Shown: positions 6,057-14,427, counted from the first letter of the stretch. The stretch is DNA of 14,427 nt from Comamonadaceae bacterium (GCA_947478935.1 CANJXV010000033.1:1-14427), one strand, 5' to 3'. Translations and numbers: made by a program. Notes: generated from the sequence alone by a model not told the origin.

Positions 6057-7532
6057 TCAATGCAGCTTGGATTGGGCCACATGCGCAAGCAGACCGGCCA
6101 CCGAGGCATCCATCACATCGGTAAAGGGTTTGGGGTTGACGCCCATATAGAGCACCGCAACAGCCAGCAAGGCAAGCATAAAAAATTCGCGCGCGTTGAT
6201 GTCTTGCAACTCCTGGACATGATGGTTGTTCACCGGACCTAGGTACACACGCTTGAACATCCATAAGGTGTAGGCAGCGCCAAAAATCAAGGCGCTGGCC
6301 GAAGCCATGCCGATCCAGAAATTGAACTTGACGGCAGCCAAAATAACCATCCACTCGCCCACGAAGCCTGCGGTACCGGGCAAGCCGCAGTTGGCCATGG
6401 CAAACAACAGAGAAAACGCTGCAAAGCGCGGCATAGTGTTGACAACACCGCCATAGCTTGCGATCTCGCGCGAGTGCACGCGGTCGTACAAAACGCCGAT
6501 GGAAAGAAACATGGCGCCTGAGACAAAGCCATGCGCAATCATTTGCACAATGCCCCCGGCCATGCCCAAGTCGCTAAAGATGAAGAAACCTAAGGTAACA
6601 AAGCCCATGTGCGCGACCGACGAATAGGCCACGAGTTTTTTCATGTCCTGCTGCACCATAGCCACCAAACCCACATAGACGACCGCTACCAGGGACAGCG
6701 TAATCATCAAGCCCGCCCACTCATGCGCGGCGTCAGGGGCAATCGGCAAGGAAAAGCGCAAGAAACCATAAGCACCCAACTTCAGCATGATGGCCGCCAG
6801 CACCGCAGAGCCGCCGGTTGGCGCCTCGACGTGGACGTCGGGCAACCAAGTGTGCACGGGCCACATAGGTACCTTGACGGCAAAAGCCGCAAAGAAGGCA
6901 AAAAAGATGGCAGTCTGCGCGGTCTGGCCCAGCGGCAGGGCATGCCAGGTGGCAATATCAAAACTGCCATTGGACGTGATGTAGAGGTAAATCAGCGCAA
7001 CCAAAGTCAGCAGCGAGCCCAGCAGGGTATAGAGGAAAAACTTGAAAGCCGCGTAAATTTTGTTGGGACCGCCCCAAATTCCGATGATGAGGTACATGGG
7101 TATCAACGTGGCTTCAAAAAACACGTAGAACAAGAGTCCGTCCAAAGCGCAGAACACGCCGATCATGAGGCCTGACAAAATCAGGAAAGAGGCCATGTAC
7201 TGACTGACTTTGTGGGTGATCACTTCCCATCCGGCAATCACCACCACCACGTTGATAAAGGCGGTCAGCATCACAAACCAGAACGAGATGCCGTCCACGC
7301 CCAGGTGGTAATTGACGTTGAAGCGCTCGATCCACATGCTGTTTTCAACGAACTGCATTTCGGCGGTGCCGAGTTGGAAACCGGTATACAAAGGCAAGGT
7401 CACCAGAAAACCGGCCAGCGCGCCGATCAGTGCCACCCAGCGCACTGCACCGGCCTGGTCATCGCGGCCCAGGGCCAGGAGAACGACGCCAAAAACAATT
7501 GGCGTCCAAATAGCAAGGCTCAACAATCCCAT
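6057..7532 (-). CDS. nuoM: NADH-quinone oxidoreductase subunit M
   Basis: This 491-residue antiporter-like subunit is the middle proton channel of the membrane arm. Key residues are visible: E140 in the FFEATLIPMYL helix, K220 in AVKVPMWPVHTWLPD, and K251 in IMLKLGAYG. These correspond to the essential Glu and Lys residues of the E. coli subunit. The LPDVHVEAPTGGSAVLA segment identifies NuoM within the antiporter-like family. Start ATG 7532 has an AAGGAAAAG ribosome site about 8 bases upstream, within the 12-base gap after nuoL. The protein ends in VAQSKLH at normal length, with no sign of damage. Confidence 0.97.
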   Translation of the reverse strand: MGLLSLAIWTPIVFGVVLLALGRDDQAGAVRWVALIGALAGFLVTLPLYTGFQLGTAEMQFVENSMWIERFNVNYHLGVDGISFWFVMLTAFINVVVVIAGWEVITHKVSQYMASFLILSGLMIGVFCALDGLLFYVFFEATLIPMYLIIGIWGGPNKIYAAFKFFLYTLLGSLLTLVALIYLYITSNGSFDIATWHALPLGQTAQTAIFFAFFAAFAVKVPMWPVHTWLPDVHVEAPTGGSAVLAAIMLKLGAYGFLRFSLPIAPDAAHEWAGLMITLSLVAVVYVGLVAMVQQDMKKLVAYSSVAHMGFVTLGFFIFSDLGMAGGIVQMIAHGFVSGAMFLSIGVLYDRVHSREIASYGGVVNTMPRFAAFSLLFAMANCGLPGTAGFVGEWMVILAAVKFNFWIGMASASALIFGAAYTLWMFKRVYLGPVNNHHVQELQDINAREFFMLALLAVAVLYMGVNPKPFTDVMDASVAGLLAHVAQSKLH

Positions 7533-7544
7533 GGGTTCTTTTCC

Positions 7545-9569
7545 TTATTTGTTGAGCCAGACGAAATAGGTCATAAGGACAAAAATGCCCAAAATCATGA
7601 CCAGCGCATAGTGATACAGGTACCCTGACTGCAGGCCGCGCACCCGCTTGGATACCCAGCCCACTAACTTCCAGGAGCCATTGACGAAAAAGCCGTCGAT
7701 GATGGCCTGGTCGCCGCCCTTCCACAAACCATGGCCCAGCAGACGCGCACCACGCGCCAGTACGTTTTCATTGAACCAGTCCATGTAGTATTTGTTTTCC
7801 AACAAAACCACCAAAGGCCGCAGACCGCGCCCGATGGCCGCAGGTACCGTTGGGTTGATGAGGTACATATACCAAGCGGTGACGACGCCAGCAAGCGCGA
7901 GCCAGAAAGGCGCTGAGCTAAGTGCATGCAGCGCCATAGCCACCGGGCCGTGGAAAGCTTCTTCCAATTCCTTCATGGCATGGTGGCGTGTGGCATCCAC
8001 CGCGATGGCGTCTTTGAAAAATTCGCCAAAGAGCATGGGCTCTATGGTCATAAAGCCGATCACTACCGATGGGATCGCCAGCATGACTAGCGGCAGCCAC
8101 ACTACCCAGGGTGATTCATGCGGGCTATGGTCGAAGTGATCGCCATGGCCGTGGTCAGCGTGGCCGTGGTGCGCGTCCGGGTTTTGGTCGTAGCGCTCTT
8201 TGCCATGGAAGACAAGAAAGTACATACGGAAGGAATAAAACGCAGTCACGAAAACACCAGCCAACACCGCAAGGTGCGCAAACCCGGCAGCAGGCAAATG
8301 GCTTTCGGCCACGGCTTCAATGATGCTGTCTTTGGAATAGAAGCCGGCAAAAAATGGTGTTCCGATTAGTGCCAACGAACCGAGCAGCGAAGTGATCCAG
8401 GTGATTGGCATGTACTTGCGCACGCCGCCCATCCAGCGGATGTCCTGATTGTGGTGCATGCCGATGATGACCGAACCTGCACCAAGGAACAACAAGGCTT
8501 TGAAAAAAGCATGCGTCATTAAATGGAATACCGCCACCGAATAAGCCGATGCGCCCAGCGCTACCGTCATATAGCCCAGTTGCGACAGCGTGGAATATGC
8601 CACCACGCGCTTGATGTCGTTTTGGATGATGCCCAAAAAGCCCATGAACAAGGCGGTGATCGCGCCAATGAGCATTACCAGATTGAGCGCGGTATCCGAC
8701 AACTCAAATAGGGGTGACATACGCGCCACCATAAAAATACCCGCCGTCACCATGGTGGCCGCATGGATCAGCGCGGAGATAGGCGTAGGCCCTTCCATAG
8801 AGTCGGGCAACCAGACATGCAGGGGAAACTGCGCCGATTTGCCCATGGCGCCGACAAACAAACAAATACAAGCGACCGTCAGCAGCATCCAGCTGGTGCC
8901 GGGCAGCGTCAGAGTTACTAAATCGGGGGCCTTGGCAAAAATCTCGGCGTAGTTCAGCGTACCAGCGAAAGCGGCGATCAGGCCTATGCCCAGGATGAAC
9001 CCAAAGTCACCCACCCGGTTGACCAAAAAGGCTTTCATGTTCGCAAAAATAGCGCTGGGCTTGTTGAACCAGAAACCGATCAGCAAATAAGACACCAAGC
9101 CCACTGCCTCCCAGCCAAAGAAAAGCTGCAAGAGGTTGTTGCTCATGACCAGCATCAGCATCGAGAAAGTGAACAGGGAGATATAGGCAAAAAAGCGGTT
9201 GTAGCCCTCGTCCTCGTGCATATAACCGATGGTGTAGATGTGGACCATGAGGGAGACAAAGGTCACCACGCACATCATCATGGCGGTCAGGCCATCAATC
9301 AGGAAGCCGATTTCCATTTTCAGATCGCCCACCACCATCCAGGTATATAGCGTTTCGTTCAAACGCGCGCCGCTTTGGACCACGGCTTGCAAGGTGAGCG
9401 CGGAGATGATGAAAGAGATCAACACTCCGGCAATCGTCAGACTATGGGTCAGGGTGCGCCCGATCCGGTTGCCGCCGAACTTGGTACCCAAAATACCGGC
9501 CAGCAGTGCGCCGATCAGTGGGGCCAGCGGCACGATTAGCAGCGTGGCTGCGTTGAGACTTGCTTGCAT
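7545..9569 (-). CDS. nuoL: NADH-quinone oxidoreductase subunit L
   Basis: This 674-residue subunit is the outermost antiporter-like channel; its C-terminal extension forms the long lateral helix that runs along NuoM and NuoN. Expected functional residues are present: E154 (GWEAVGLVSYLLI), K244 (GKSAQFPLHVWLPD), H269 (LIHAATMV), K357 (FFKALLF) and K413-D414 (YSKDS). Residues 464-485 form an unusually His- and Asp-rich loop (eight His between 467 and 484) between two membrane segments, ending in SPHESPW. The C-terminal helix region near ENKYYMDWFNENV is typical. The start at ATG 9569 lies 7 bases after the nuoK stop, with AAGGGT near the end of nuoK as a probable ribosome site. Length is slightly above that of E. 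coli NuoL, as is usual in betaproteobacteria. Confidence 0.97.
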   Translation of the reverse strand: MQASLNAATLLIVPLAPLIGALLAGILGTKFGGNRIGRTLTHSLTIAGVLISFIISALTLQAVVQSGARLNETLYTWMVVGDLKMEIGFLIDGLTAMMMCVVTFVSLMVHIYTIGYMHEDEGYNRFFAYISLFTFSMLMLVMSNNLLQLFFGWEAVGLVSYLLIGFWFNKPSAIFANMKAFLVNRVGDFGFILGIGLIAAFAGTLNYAEIFAKAPDLVTLTLPGTSWMLLTVACICLFVGAMGKSAQFPLHVWLPDSMEGPTPISALIHAATMVTAGIFMVARMSPLFELSDTALNLVMLIGAITALFMGFLGIIQNDIKRVVAYSTLSQLGYMTVALGASAYSVAVFHLMTHAFFKALLFLGAGSVIIGMHHNQDIRWMGGVRKYMPITWITSLLGSLALIGTPFFAGFYSKDSIIEAVAESHLPAAGFAHLAVLAGVFVTAFYSFRMYFLVFHGKERYDQNPDAHHGHADHGHGDHFDHSPHESPWVVWLPLVMLAIPSVVIGFMTIEPMLFGEFFKDAIAVDATRHHAMKELEEAFHGPVAMALHALSSAPFWLALAGVVTAWYMYLINPTVPAAIGRGLRPLVVLLENKYYMDWFNENVLARGARLLGHGLWKGGDQAIIDGFFVNGSWKLVGWVSKRVRGLQSGYLYHYALVMILGIFVLMTYFVWLNK

Positions 9570-9576
9570 CGTTGTC

Positions 9577-9891
9577 TTAACCCTTGAGCGTATTGAGTTC
9601 GTCCACGCTGATGCTGGACTTGGCCCGGAACAAGAGCACCAGGATCGCCAGGCCTATAGCCGACTCGGCAGCGGCCACAGTCAGGATAAAAAACACAAAC
9701 ACCTGGCCGTGCATGTCGTTAAGGTAATGAGAGAAGGCGACAAAATTGGTATTTACCGCAAGCAGCATAAGTTCGATGGCCATCAGCAACACAATCAGAT
9801 TGCGCCGATTCAAAAAGATGCCGACCACCGAAAGCGCAAACAACATTGCGCCCAGGGACAGAAAGTGGCCTAGTGTCAGGGTATTCATCAT
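9577..9891 (-). CDS. nuoK: NADH-quinone oxidoreductase subunit K
   Basis: This 104-residue subunit has three membrane helices and lies between NuoJ and NuoN in the membrane arm. Two buried glutamates expected for proton transfer are visible: E40 (AIELMLLAVN) and E76 (AAAESAIGLA). The start codon is ATG 9891, overlapping the nuoJ stop as ATGA; a second ATG follows at once (9888), so the true N-terminus could be one residue shorter. Its length and sequence are fully typical. Confidence 0.96.
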   Translation of the reverse strand: MMNTLTLGHFLSLGAMLFALSVVGIFLNRRNLIVLLMAIELMLLAVNTNFVAFSHYLNDMHGQVFVFFILTVAAAESAIGLAILVLLFRAKSSISVDELNTLKG

Positions 9892-10541
9892 GATTTGGTC
9901 TCCGGTGTGGCCGCAGCCTCGGGGGGCACAGGGGCGGGGGCTTCTTGCGTGGCGTCCATCTTGAGCACGGTCATGCGGTCTTGCGCTTTGACGCGCACCT
10001 GGTCGCCGGGGCTCACATACTTGCTGTCCTTGCGCGCACGCAGCGTCAGGGCAATCGCGGCAATCATGGCCACCAGCAAAATCGCAGCGGCAATTTCCAG
10101 GGGATAGATGTATTCGGTATAGAGCAACTTGCCCAGTTGCTGGGTGTTGGATGGACCGCCCACCACGTTATTTGCCGCTGCAGGATCAGCGACCACGCGA
10201 AAACCACCCAGCAAAACCGCCGCCATTTCCAGCGCAATCACTACGCCCACCGCAGCGGCCAGCGGAAAATGGTTCCAAAAACCGACGCGCAGGTTTTCGA
10301 CGTTGATGTCCATCATCATGACGACGAACAGGAAGAGCACCATTACCGCGCCGACATACACCAGCACCAAAGTGATAGAGAGGAACTCGGCTTTGAGCAG
10401 CATCCAGATCATGGCTGCCTGGAAAAAGGTGAGCACCAAAAACAAGGCGGCATGCACCGGGTTACGGGCAGTAATCACTCTAAACGCTGCAACAAGCAAG
10501 ACCGCCGAAAAGGCGTAAAACAGACCCGTGGTAACACTCAT
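9888..10541 (-). CDS. nuoJ: NADH-quinone oxidoreductase subunit J
   Basis: This 217-residue membrane subunit has about five helices. It contains the conserved third-helix stretch LVLVYVGAVMVLFLFVVMM, whose local bulge is linked to the coupling motion of complex I. The NPVHAALFLVLTFF segment near residues 27-40 is also characteristic. The last 30 or so residues form a Pro/Ala/Glu-rich hydrophilic tail (APAPVPPEAAATPETKS) with no counterpart in the conserved core; tails like this vary between species. The start at ATG 10541 is 24 bases after nuoI, with a weak AAGAAAGA ribosome site. Its stop overlaps the nuoK start, implying coupled translation. Confidence 0.96.
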   Translation of the reverse strand: MSVTTGLFYAFSAVLLVAAFRVITARNPVHAALFLVLTFFQAAMIWMLLKAEFLSITLVLVYVGAVMVLFLFVVMMMDINVENLRVGFWNHFPLAAAVGVVIALEMAAVLLGGFRVVADPAAANNVVGGPSNTQQLGKLLYTEYIYPLEIAAAILLVAMIAAIALTLRARKDSKYVSPGDQVRVKAQDRMTVLKMDATQEAPAPVPPEAAATPETKS

Positions 10542-10565
10542 GGTGGCAATCTTTCTTGCAGGCGC

Positions 10566-11081
10566 TTAACGGTACTTGGCATCCGCCAGCTTGGCCGCAG
10601 CGATCTCGGCTTCATAACGGTCACCGACCGCAAGCAGCATGTCTTTGGTGAAGTACAAATCGCCCCGTTTTTCGCCGTGGTACTCCAGGATATGCGTCTC
10701 CACAATCGAGTCCACCGGGCAGCTCTCTTCGCAAAAGCCGCAAAAAATGCACTTGGTCAGGTCGATGTCATAGCGCGTGGTGCGACGCGAACCGTCTTCG
10801 CGCACATCTGATTCGATGGTGATCGCCATCGCGGGACACACGGCTTCGCAGAGCTTGCAAGCGATGCAGCGCTCTTCGCCGTTTTCATAGCGGCGCAGCG
10901 CGTGCAGACCACGAAAGCGCGGCGATAGTGGCGTTTTCTCTTCCGGAAACTGGACCGTGAATTTTTTGCGGAAGGCGTAGCGCATGGTCAGCGCCATGCC
11001 TTTGAACAGTTCGATCAGCAAAAAGCTGAGCAAAAAGTCTTTGAGCGAAAAGGCAGCGGGCTTGTAAGCAATGCTTGGCAT
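10566..11081 (-). CDS. nuoI: NADH-quinone oxidoreductase subunit I (2x[4Fe-4S] ferredoxin-like)
   Basis: This 171-residue peripheral-arm subunit carries electrons through clusters N6a and N6b towards quinone. Two complete ferredoxin motifs are seen: C72, C75, C78, C82 (CIACKLCEAVCP) and C111, C114, C117, C121 (CIFCGFCEESCP). The amphipathic N-terminal helix before FPEEKTPLSPRFRG anchors it to NuoH. The sequence is the typical betaproteobacterial form. ATG 11081 is supported by AAGGGA 5 bases upstream, which overlaps the nuoH stop. Nine bases separate the two genes. Confidence 0.97.
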   Translation of the reverse strand: MPSIAYKPAAFSLKDFLLSFLLIELFKGMALTMRYAFRKKFTVQFPEEKTPLSPRFRGLHALRRYENGEERCIACKLCEAVCPAMAITIESDVREDGSRRTTRYDIDLTKCIFCGFCEESCPVDSIVETHILEYHGEKRGDLYFTKDMLLAVGDRYEAEIAAAKLADAKYR

Positions 11082-11090
11082 GTCTGTCCC

Positions 11091-12167
11091 TTACTTCCAG
11101 ATATTGAATGAGGTCTGCATCCAGCCGCCGACCACTATCAACCAGACCAGGGTGACAGGGATAAAGACTTTCCAGCCCAGACGCATGATCTGGTCATAGC
11201 GAAAGCGCGGGAAGGTGGCACGCACCCAGATAAACAAGCTGACGATGGCGCAAGTTTTCAGACCCAGCCAGATGCCACCGGGAATCCAGTTAAGTGCAGC
11301 CACCGGTGAGAGCCAACCACCCAAAAACATCACCGCTGCCAGGATAGAGACAAGCCACATATTGGCGTATTCAGCCAGATAGAACATGGCGTACGACATA
11401 CCCGAGTACTCGACCATGTGACCGGCCACAATTTCGGCTTCGCCCTCGACCACGTCAAACGGGTGGCGGTTGGTTTCGGCCAGGCCGGAGATGACATAGA
11501 CCACAAATATCGGCAAGAGCGGTAGCCAGTTCCAGGACAAAAAGCCCAGACCCTGATCGGCAAACAGGCCTTTGGACTGCTCGACCACAATGACGCTCAT
11601 ATTCATGCTGCCCGTCACCATCAAGACCACGACCAGGCAAAAGCCCATGGCGATCTCATAGCTCACCATTTGCGCCGAAGCACGCAAGGCGCCCAGGAAC
11701 GCGTATTTGGAATTAGACGCCCAACCGGCGATGACCACGCCATAGACTTCCATGGAGGTAATCGCCATCACAAACAACAAACCGGCGTTGACATTGGCCA
11801 GGGCCACATCAGGGCCGAAAGGCACGACCGCCCATGCAGCCAGCGCCGGCATGATGGTCAGGATCGGGCCGATAAAAAACAAGCCCCGGTTAGCCGCTGC
11901 AGGTACCAAAATTTCTTTAGTCAGCAGCTTGAGTGCATCGGCTATCGGCTGCAACAGGCCCAAAGGCCCCACCCGATTAGGCCCGACGCGCACTTGCATC
12001 CAACCCAAAAATTTGCGCTCCCACAGCGTCAGGTAGGCCACGGCGCCAAGCAATGGCAAAAGCACGACCAGGATTTTCATCAGGGTCCAAACCACGGGCC
12101 AGACTACGACCGTCCACCAAGTGGCCGCGAAGGCTTGAAGGCCTGCGTTGTAAATCGTGTCGATCAT
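11091..12167 (-). CDS. nuoH: NADH-quinone oxidoreductase subunit H
   Basis: This 358-residue membrane subunit forms the quinone-binding chamber at the junction with the peripheral arm and has about eight helices. Conserved parts are present: ERKFLGWMQVRVGPNRVGP (residues 50-68), the quinone-cavity segment, and the acidic loop AETNRHPFDVVEGEAEIVAG (230-249) with E231, E241, E243 and E245. It begins at ATG 12167, overlapping the nuoG stop by 4 bases, with GAGGT about 7 bases upstream inside nuoG. Length is normal and all visible motifs are intact. Confidence 0.97.
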   Translation of the reverse strand: MIDTIYNAGLQAFAATWWTVVVWPVVWTLMKILVVLLPLLGAVAYLTLWERKFLGWMQVRVGPNRVGPLGLLQPIADALKLLTKEILVPAAANRGLFFIGPILTIMPALAAWAVVPFGPDVALANVNAGLLFVMAITSMEVYGVVIAGWASNSKYAFLGALRASAQMVSYEIAMGFCLVVVLMVTGSMNMSVIVVEQSKGLFADQGLGFLSWNWLPLLPIFVVYVISGLAETNRHPFDVVEGEAEIVAGHMVEYSGMSYAMFYLAEYANMWLVSILAAVMFLGGWLSPVAALNWIPGGIWLGLKTCAIVSLFIWVRATFPRFRYDQIMRLGWKVFIPVTLVWLIVVGGWMQTSFNIWK

Positions 12168-14281
12168 GCATGCACCTCAGCGCTGGAGCGGGCATCTGCC
12201 GTCATTTGCAGGCTGCTGGCTCGGCGTACTAAGCCGTCGAGCTGATAGATGGATGCGGTGCAAGGCAGTGTGCCGGGGCCCGCTTGCGTGGGCTGGGTGC
12301 TGGCGTTGTTCAGGCGGTCGGTGTTAAGGTACTCGGGCGCAGCGCCCGCGAAGATTTCGTGAAGCACATCTTGCGAGGACTCTTGGGCAAAGCCTTCTAG
12401 CTTCATCATATTTCCCAGCACGCGCAAAACTTTCCAAACGGGCCTGGCCTCACCCTGCGGTTTGACTACGGCATGGAAGCTTTGCACTCGGCCTTCGGCA
12501 TTGACGAAGGTACCGGCAGTTTCGCTAAAGGGCGCGATAGGCAGCAACACATCGGCACACTGCATGTTGGCTTTGAAGGGCGATAGGCTAACCACCATTT
12601 GCGCCTGCGCTAGTTGGGCCAATGCCGCTTTTCCGGCAGCGCTGTCAAATTCGGGCTCGTTGTTGAGCAGCAAGACGGCTTTAAGGGCGCCGCCCAGCAT
12701 CTGTCCGGCGTGCAAGCCACGCTGCCCAGGCTCGGCTTGGACAAATTGCGCACCTACCGTGTTGGCCGCTTCGGTCAGGAATCCAAAGCTTGCGCCGGTA
12801 GATGCGGCAATCCATGCAGCAGCGGCTTGCAAGGCCGAAGCCTGCGCATGGTGTGCGGCGCCATTGCCCAGCAACACCGCTTTGCGCTCGCCACCTAACA
12901 GGGACTTGGCAATTGCTAGCGCTTGGTCGTTGACCGCAGCGCTATAGGGGCAGCTGGTCTCGGCCAACTGCGCCACGGCTGCAGCAATCGATTGCAAGTC
13001 GAGCAACCAATCATGCGAAGGCGCTTGCATATCCTGCGCGATCGGGATCGCCCAATCGGCCGTATCGCTACGCAGCGCATGCACCGCGCAACCACTGCGC
13101 GCCGCCTGGCGCACGCGCAGGGCAAACAACGGATGTTCTTTGCGTAAATTGGTACCCACAAACAACACGCGCTGCAAGGTGGACAAACCGGCGATGGGCA
13201 TGCCCAAATAGCGAACGCCATCGGTGGCAGTGAAGTCCTGGTTGCGCAAGCGATGGTCTATGTTCTCGCTGCCTAGGCCGCGCACTAGCTTGGTAGCGAG
13301 GTGCAGTTCTTCTAAGGTGCTGTGCGGGCTAACCAGGGCGCCAAGCGCCTCTGCACCGTGGTTGCTCTTGATTTGCTTGAGGCCATTGGCCACGTATTCC
13401 AGGGCAGTTTGCCAATCCACGCTAGCCCATTTGCCGCCCTGCTTGATCATGGGCGTATGCAAGCGGTCCGGGCTGCTCAGCGCTTCGTACGAAAAACGGT
13501 CGCGGTCGGCAATCCAGCATTCGTTGACCGCATCGTTTTCCAGGGGCACCACGCGCATGACATGGTTGTTTTTGACCTGAACAACCAGATTACTTCCCGT
13601 CGAATCATGCGGGCTGACCGACTTGCGGCGTGACAACTCCCAAGTGCGGGCGCTGTAACGAAAAGGCTTGCTGGTCAAGGCGCCCACGGGGCAGATGTCG
13701 ATCATGTTGCCCGAGAGTTCGGAATCCACGGTCTGCCCGACAAAAGTTTCGATTTCTGCATGCTCGCCCCGGTGCGACATACCCAGCTCCATGACGCCGG
13801 CCACTTCTTGGCCAAAGCGCACGCAGCGGGTGCAATGGATGCAGCGGCTCATCTCCTGCATGCTGATGAGCGGGCCCACGTCTTTGATTGCCACCACGCG
13901 CTTTTCTTCATCGTAGCGCGAGTTGGAACCGCCATAGCCTACGGCCAAGTCTTGCAACTGGCATTCGCCGCCCTGGTCGCAAATAGGGCAATCGAGCGGA
14001 TGGTTGATCAGCAAAAACTCCATCACCGATTGCTGCGCCTTGATGGCTTTGTCGCTCTTGGTGTGAACCACCATGCCATTGGTCACCGGCGTAGCGCAGG
14101 CGGGCATAGGTTTGGGGGCTTTTTCAATATCGACCAAGCACATGCGGCAATTGGCCGCAATGCTCAGCTTCTTGTGATAGCAGAAATGGGGGATGTAGGT
14201 ACCGGCTTTTTCAGCGGCATGCATCACCATGCTGCCTTCAAGCACTTCTACTTTTTTACCGTCAAGTTCGATTTCAACCAT
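12164..14281 (-). CDS. nuoG: NADH-quinone oxidoreductase subunit G (iron-sulfur)
   Basis: This 705-residue peripheral-arm subunit carries several iron-sulfur clusters. Ligands seen are C34, C45, C48 and C62 for the [2Fe-2S] cluster N1b; H94, C98, C101 and C107 for N5; and C147, C150, C153 and C197 for N4. The cysteines that hold the extra cluster N7 in E. coli are absent: the equivalent stretch near residues 221-230 reads SVSPHDSTGS. This is the common state in mitochondria-like enzymes. The C-terminal two thirds is the molybdopterin-oxidoreductase-like fold, without cofactor function. The start ATG 14281 (MVEIELDGKK) is chosen because the family begins there and it clears the nuoF stop by 13 bases. 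A start at 14308 would overlap nuoF. The ribosome site is weak. The last ~50 residues are low-complexity and variable. Confidence 0.96.
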   Translation of the reverse strand: MVEIELDGKKVEVLEGSMVMHAAEKAGTYIPHFCYHKKLSIAANCRMCLVDIEKAPKPMPACATPVTNGMVVHTKSDKAIKAQQSVMEFLLINHPLDCPICDQGGECQLQDLAVGYGGSNSRYDEEKRVVAIKDVGPLISMQEMSRCIHCTRCVRFGQEVAGVMELGMSHRGEHAEIETFVGQTVDSELSGNMIDICPVGALTSKPFRYSARTWELSRRKSVSPHDSTGSNLVVQVKNNHVMRVVPLENDAVNECWIADRDRFSYEALSSPDRLHTPMIKQGGKWASVDWQTALEYVANGLKQIKSNHGAEALGALVSPHSTLEELHLATKLVRGLGSENIDHRLRNQDFTATDGVRYLGMPIAGLSTLQRVLFVGTNLRKEHPLFALRVRQAARSGCAVHALRSDTADWAIPIAQDMQAPSHDWLLDLQSIAAAVAQLAETSCPYSAAVNDQALAIAKSLLGGERKAVLLGNGAAHHAQASALQAAAAWIAASTGASFGFLTEAANTVGAQFVQAEPGQRGLHAGQMLGGALKAVLLLNNEPEFDSAAGKAALAQLAQAQMVVSLSPFKANMQCADVLLPIAPFSETAGTFVNAEGRVQSFHAVVKPQGEARPVWKVLRVLGNMMKLEGFAQESSQDVLHEIFAGAAPEYLNTDRLNNASTQPTQAGPGTLPCTASIYQLDGLVRRASSLQMTADARSSAEVHA

Positions 14282-14294
14282 GGTGCTGCACCGA

Positions 14295-14427
14295 TCAAAC
14301 GTAGGCACCGACCACGCAGGTCTTGTGCTCTATGTGGTGTTCAAATTCGGACCGGAAATGCTTGAGCATGCCGCGCACCGGCATAGCCGCCGCGTCGCCC
14401 AGCGCGCAAATCGTGCGGCCCATGATG
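14295..14427 (-). CDS. nuoF: NADH-quinone oxidoreductase subunit F, C-terminal fragment
   Basis: Only the last 43 residues are inside the window; the gene continues past the right edge. The fragment reads GRTICALGDAAAMPVRG followed by a helix KHFRSEFEHHIEH, which is the standard NuoF C-terminus. Its first Cys (TICALG) is the fourth ligand of the N3 [4Fe-4S] cluster next to the FMN and NADH site. The TGA stop at 14295-14297 is 13 bases before the nuoG start. Confidence 0.93.
   Translation of the reverse strand, partial: IMGRTICALGDAAAMPVRGMLKHFRSEFEHHIEHKTCVVGAYV

Noticed and set aside
9238..9873. + strand open frame (211 codons) opposite nuoL and nuoK
   Set aside because: It is antisense to conserved genes and spans their junction. 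No motif or ribosome site supports it.
9945..10811. Long + strand open frame (288 codons) opposite nuoJ and nuoI
   Set aside because: It is antisense to two clearly conserved genes. Its product is rich in His, Gln and Arg with no recognisable domain, as expected for the reverse complement of membrane protein codons.
13560..13625. Loss of the N7 cluster cysteines in NuoG as a novelty
   Set aside because: Most bacterial and mitochondrial versions lack this off-path cluster; only E. coli-like and some other lineages have it.
14282..14308. Nine-residue longer NuoG start
   Set aside because: It would overlap the nuoF coding end. The family begins at MVEIELDG, which corresponds to ATG 14281.
13760..14365. 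+ strand open frame (201 codons) opposite nuoG and the end of nuoF
   Set aside because: It is the antisense of the conserved cysteine-rich part of nuoG, has no domain signal, and runs across the nuoF/nuoG junction.
1..14427. Mobile elements, CRISPR arrays, tRNA/rRNA genes, riboswitches, unusual defence-like cassettes
   Set aside because: I saw no transposase, terminal repeats, spaced direct repeats or RNA gene motifs. Nearly every base is accounted for by conserved housekeeping or transporter genes.

Overview
The window looks like ordinary chromosome from a betaproteobacterium, most likely Burkholderiales and probably Comamonadaceae (Rhodoferax/Polaromonas/Limnohabitans-like). This rests on the wording of the Nuo proteins, on the gene order nuoF-G-H-I-J-K-L-M-N followed by a Nudix hydrolase and a DUF1178 protein, and on moderately high GC throughout. 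The genus is inferred from remembered family sequences, not from a search. I saw no mobile element, CRISPR array, tRNA, rRNA or phage gene.

Layout. On the + strand, bases 1-336 hold the C-terminal end of an FtsX/MacB-type ABC permease. It is translationally coupled (GTGA overlap) to a secreted CrtC/AttH lipocalin-like protein (333-1493) that has a twin-arginine-like leader. A 146-base spacer (1494-1639) follows, with two small inverted repeats and a weak candidate promoter. Next is a complete MsbA-related ABC half-transporter (1640-3415). Its stop lies 6 bases from the stop of the convergent gene on the other strand.

On the - strand, from 14427 down to 3422, is the distal part of a complex I operon: the end of nuoF, then nuoG, nuoH, nuoI, nuoJ, nuoK, nuoL, nuoM and nuoN, then an ADP-ribose pyrophosphatase-like Nudix hydrolase and a DUF1178 protein. 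The genes are very tightly packed, with 4-base ATGA overlaps at nuoG/nuoH, nuoJ/nuoK and Nudix/DUF1178, and gaps of 7-32 bases elsewhere. The promoter and nuoA-nuoE must lie beyond the right edge.

How the genes work together. NuoF and NuoG, with NuoE outside the window, take electrons from NADH. NuoG and NuoI pass them along iron-sulfur clusters to quinone at the NuoH interface. NuoH/J/K/L/M/N form the proton-pumping membrane arm. All key cluster cysteines and membrane-arm Glu/Lys residues that I looked for are present, so the complex should be functional. The Nudix and DUF1178 genes appear to share the transcript.

I found no credible undescribed system. The points worth a second look are modest: a His/Asp-rich loop in NuoL, the apparent absence of the small DUF2818 gene often found after nuoN in this order, a T7 tract in the place it would occupy, no visible terminator between the convergent operons, the Tat-like leader on the CrtC/AttH protein, and the dyad over the candidate promoter upstream of the ABC exporter.
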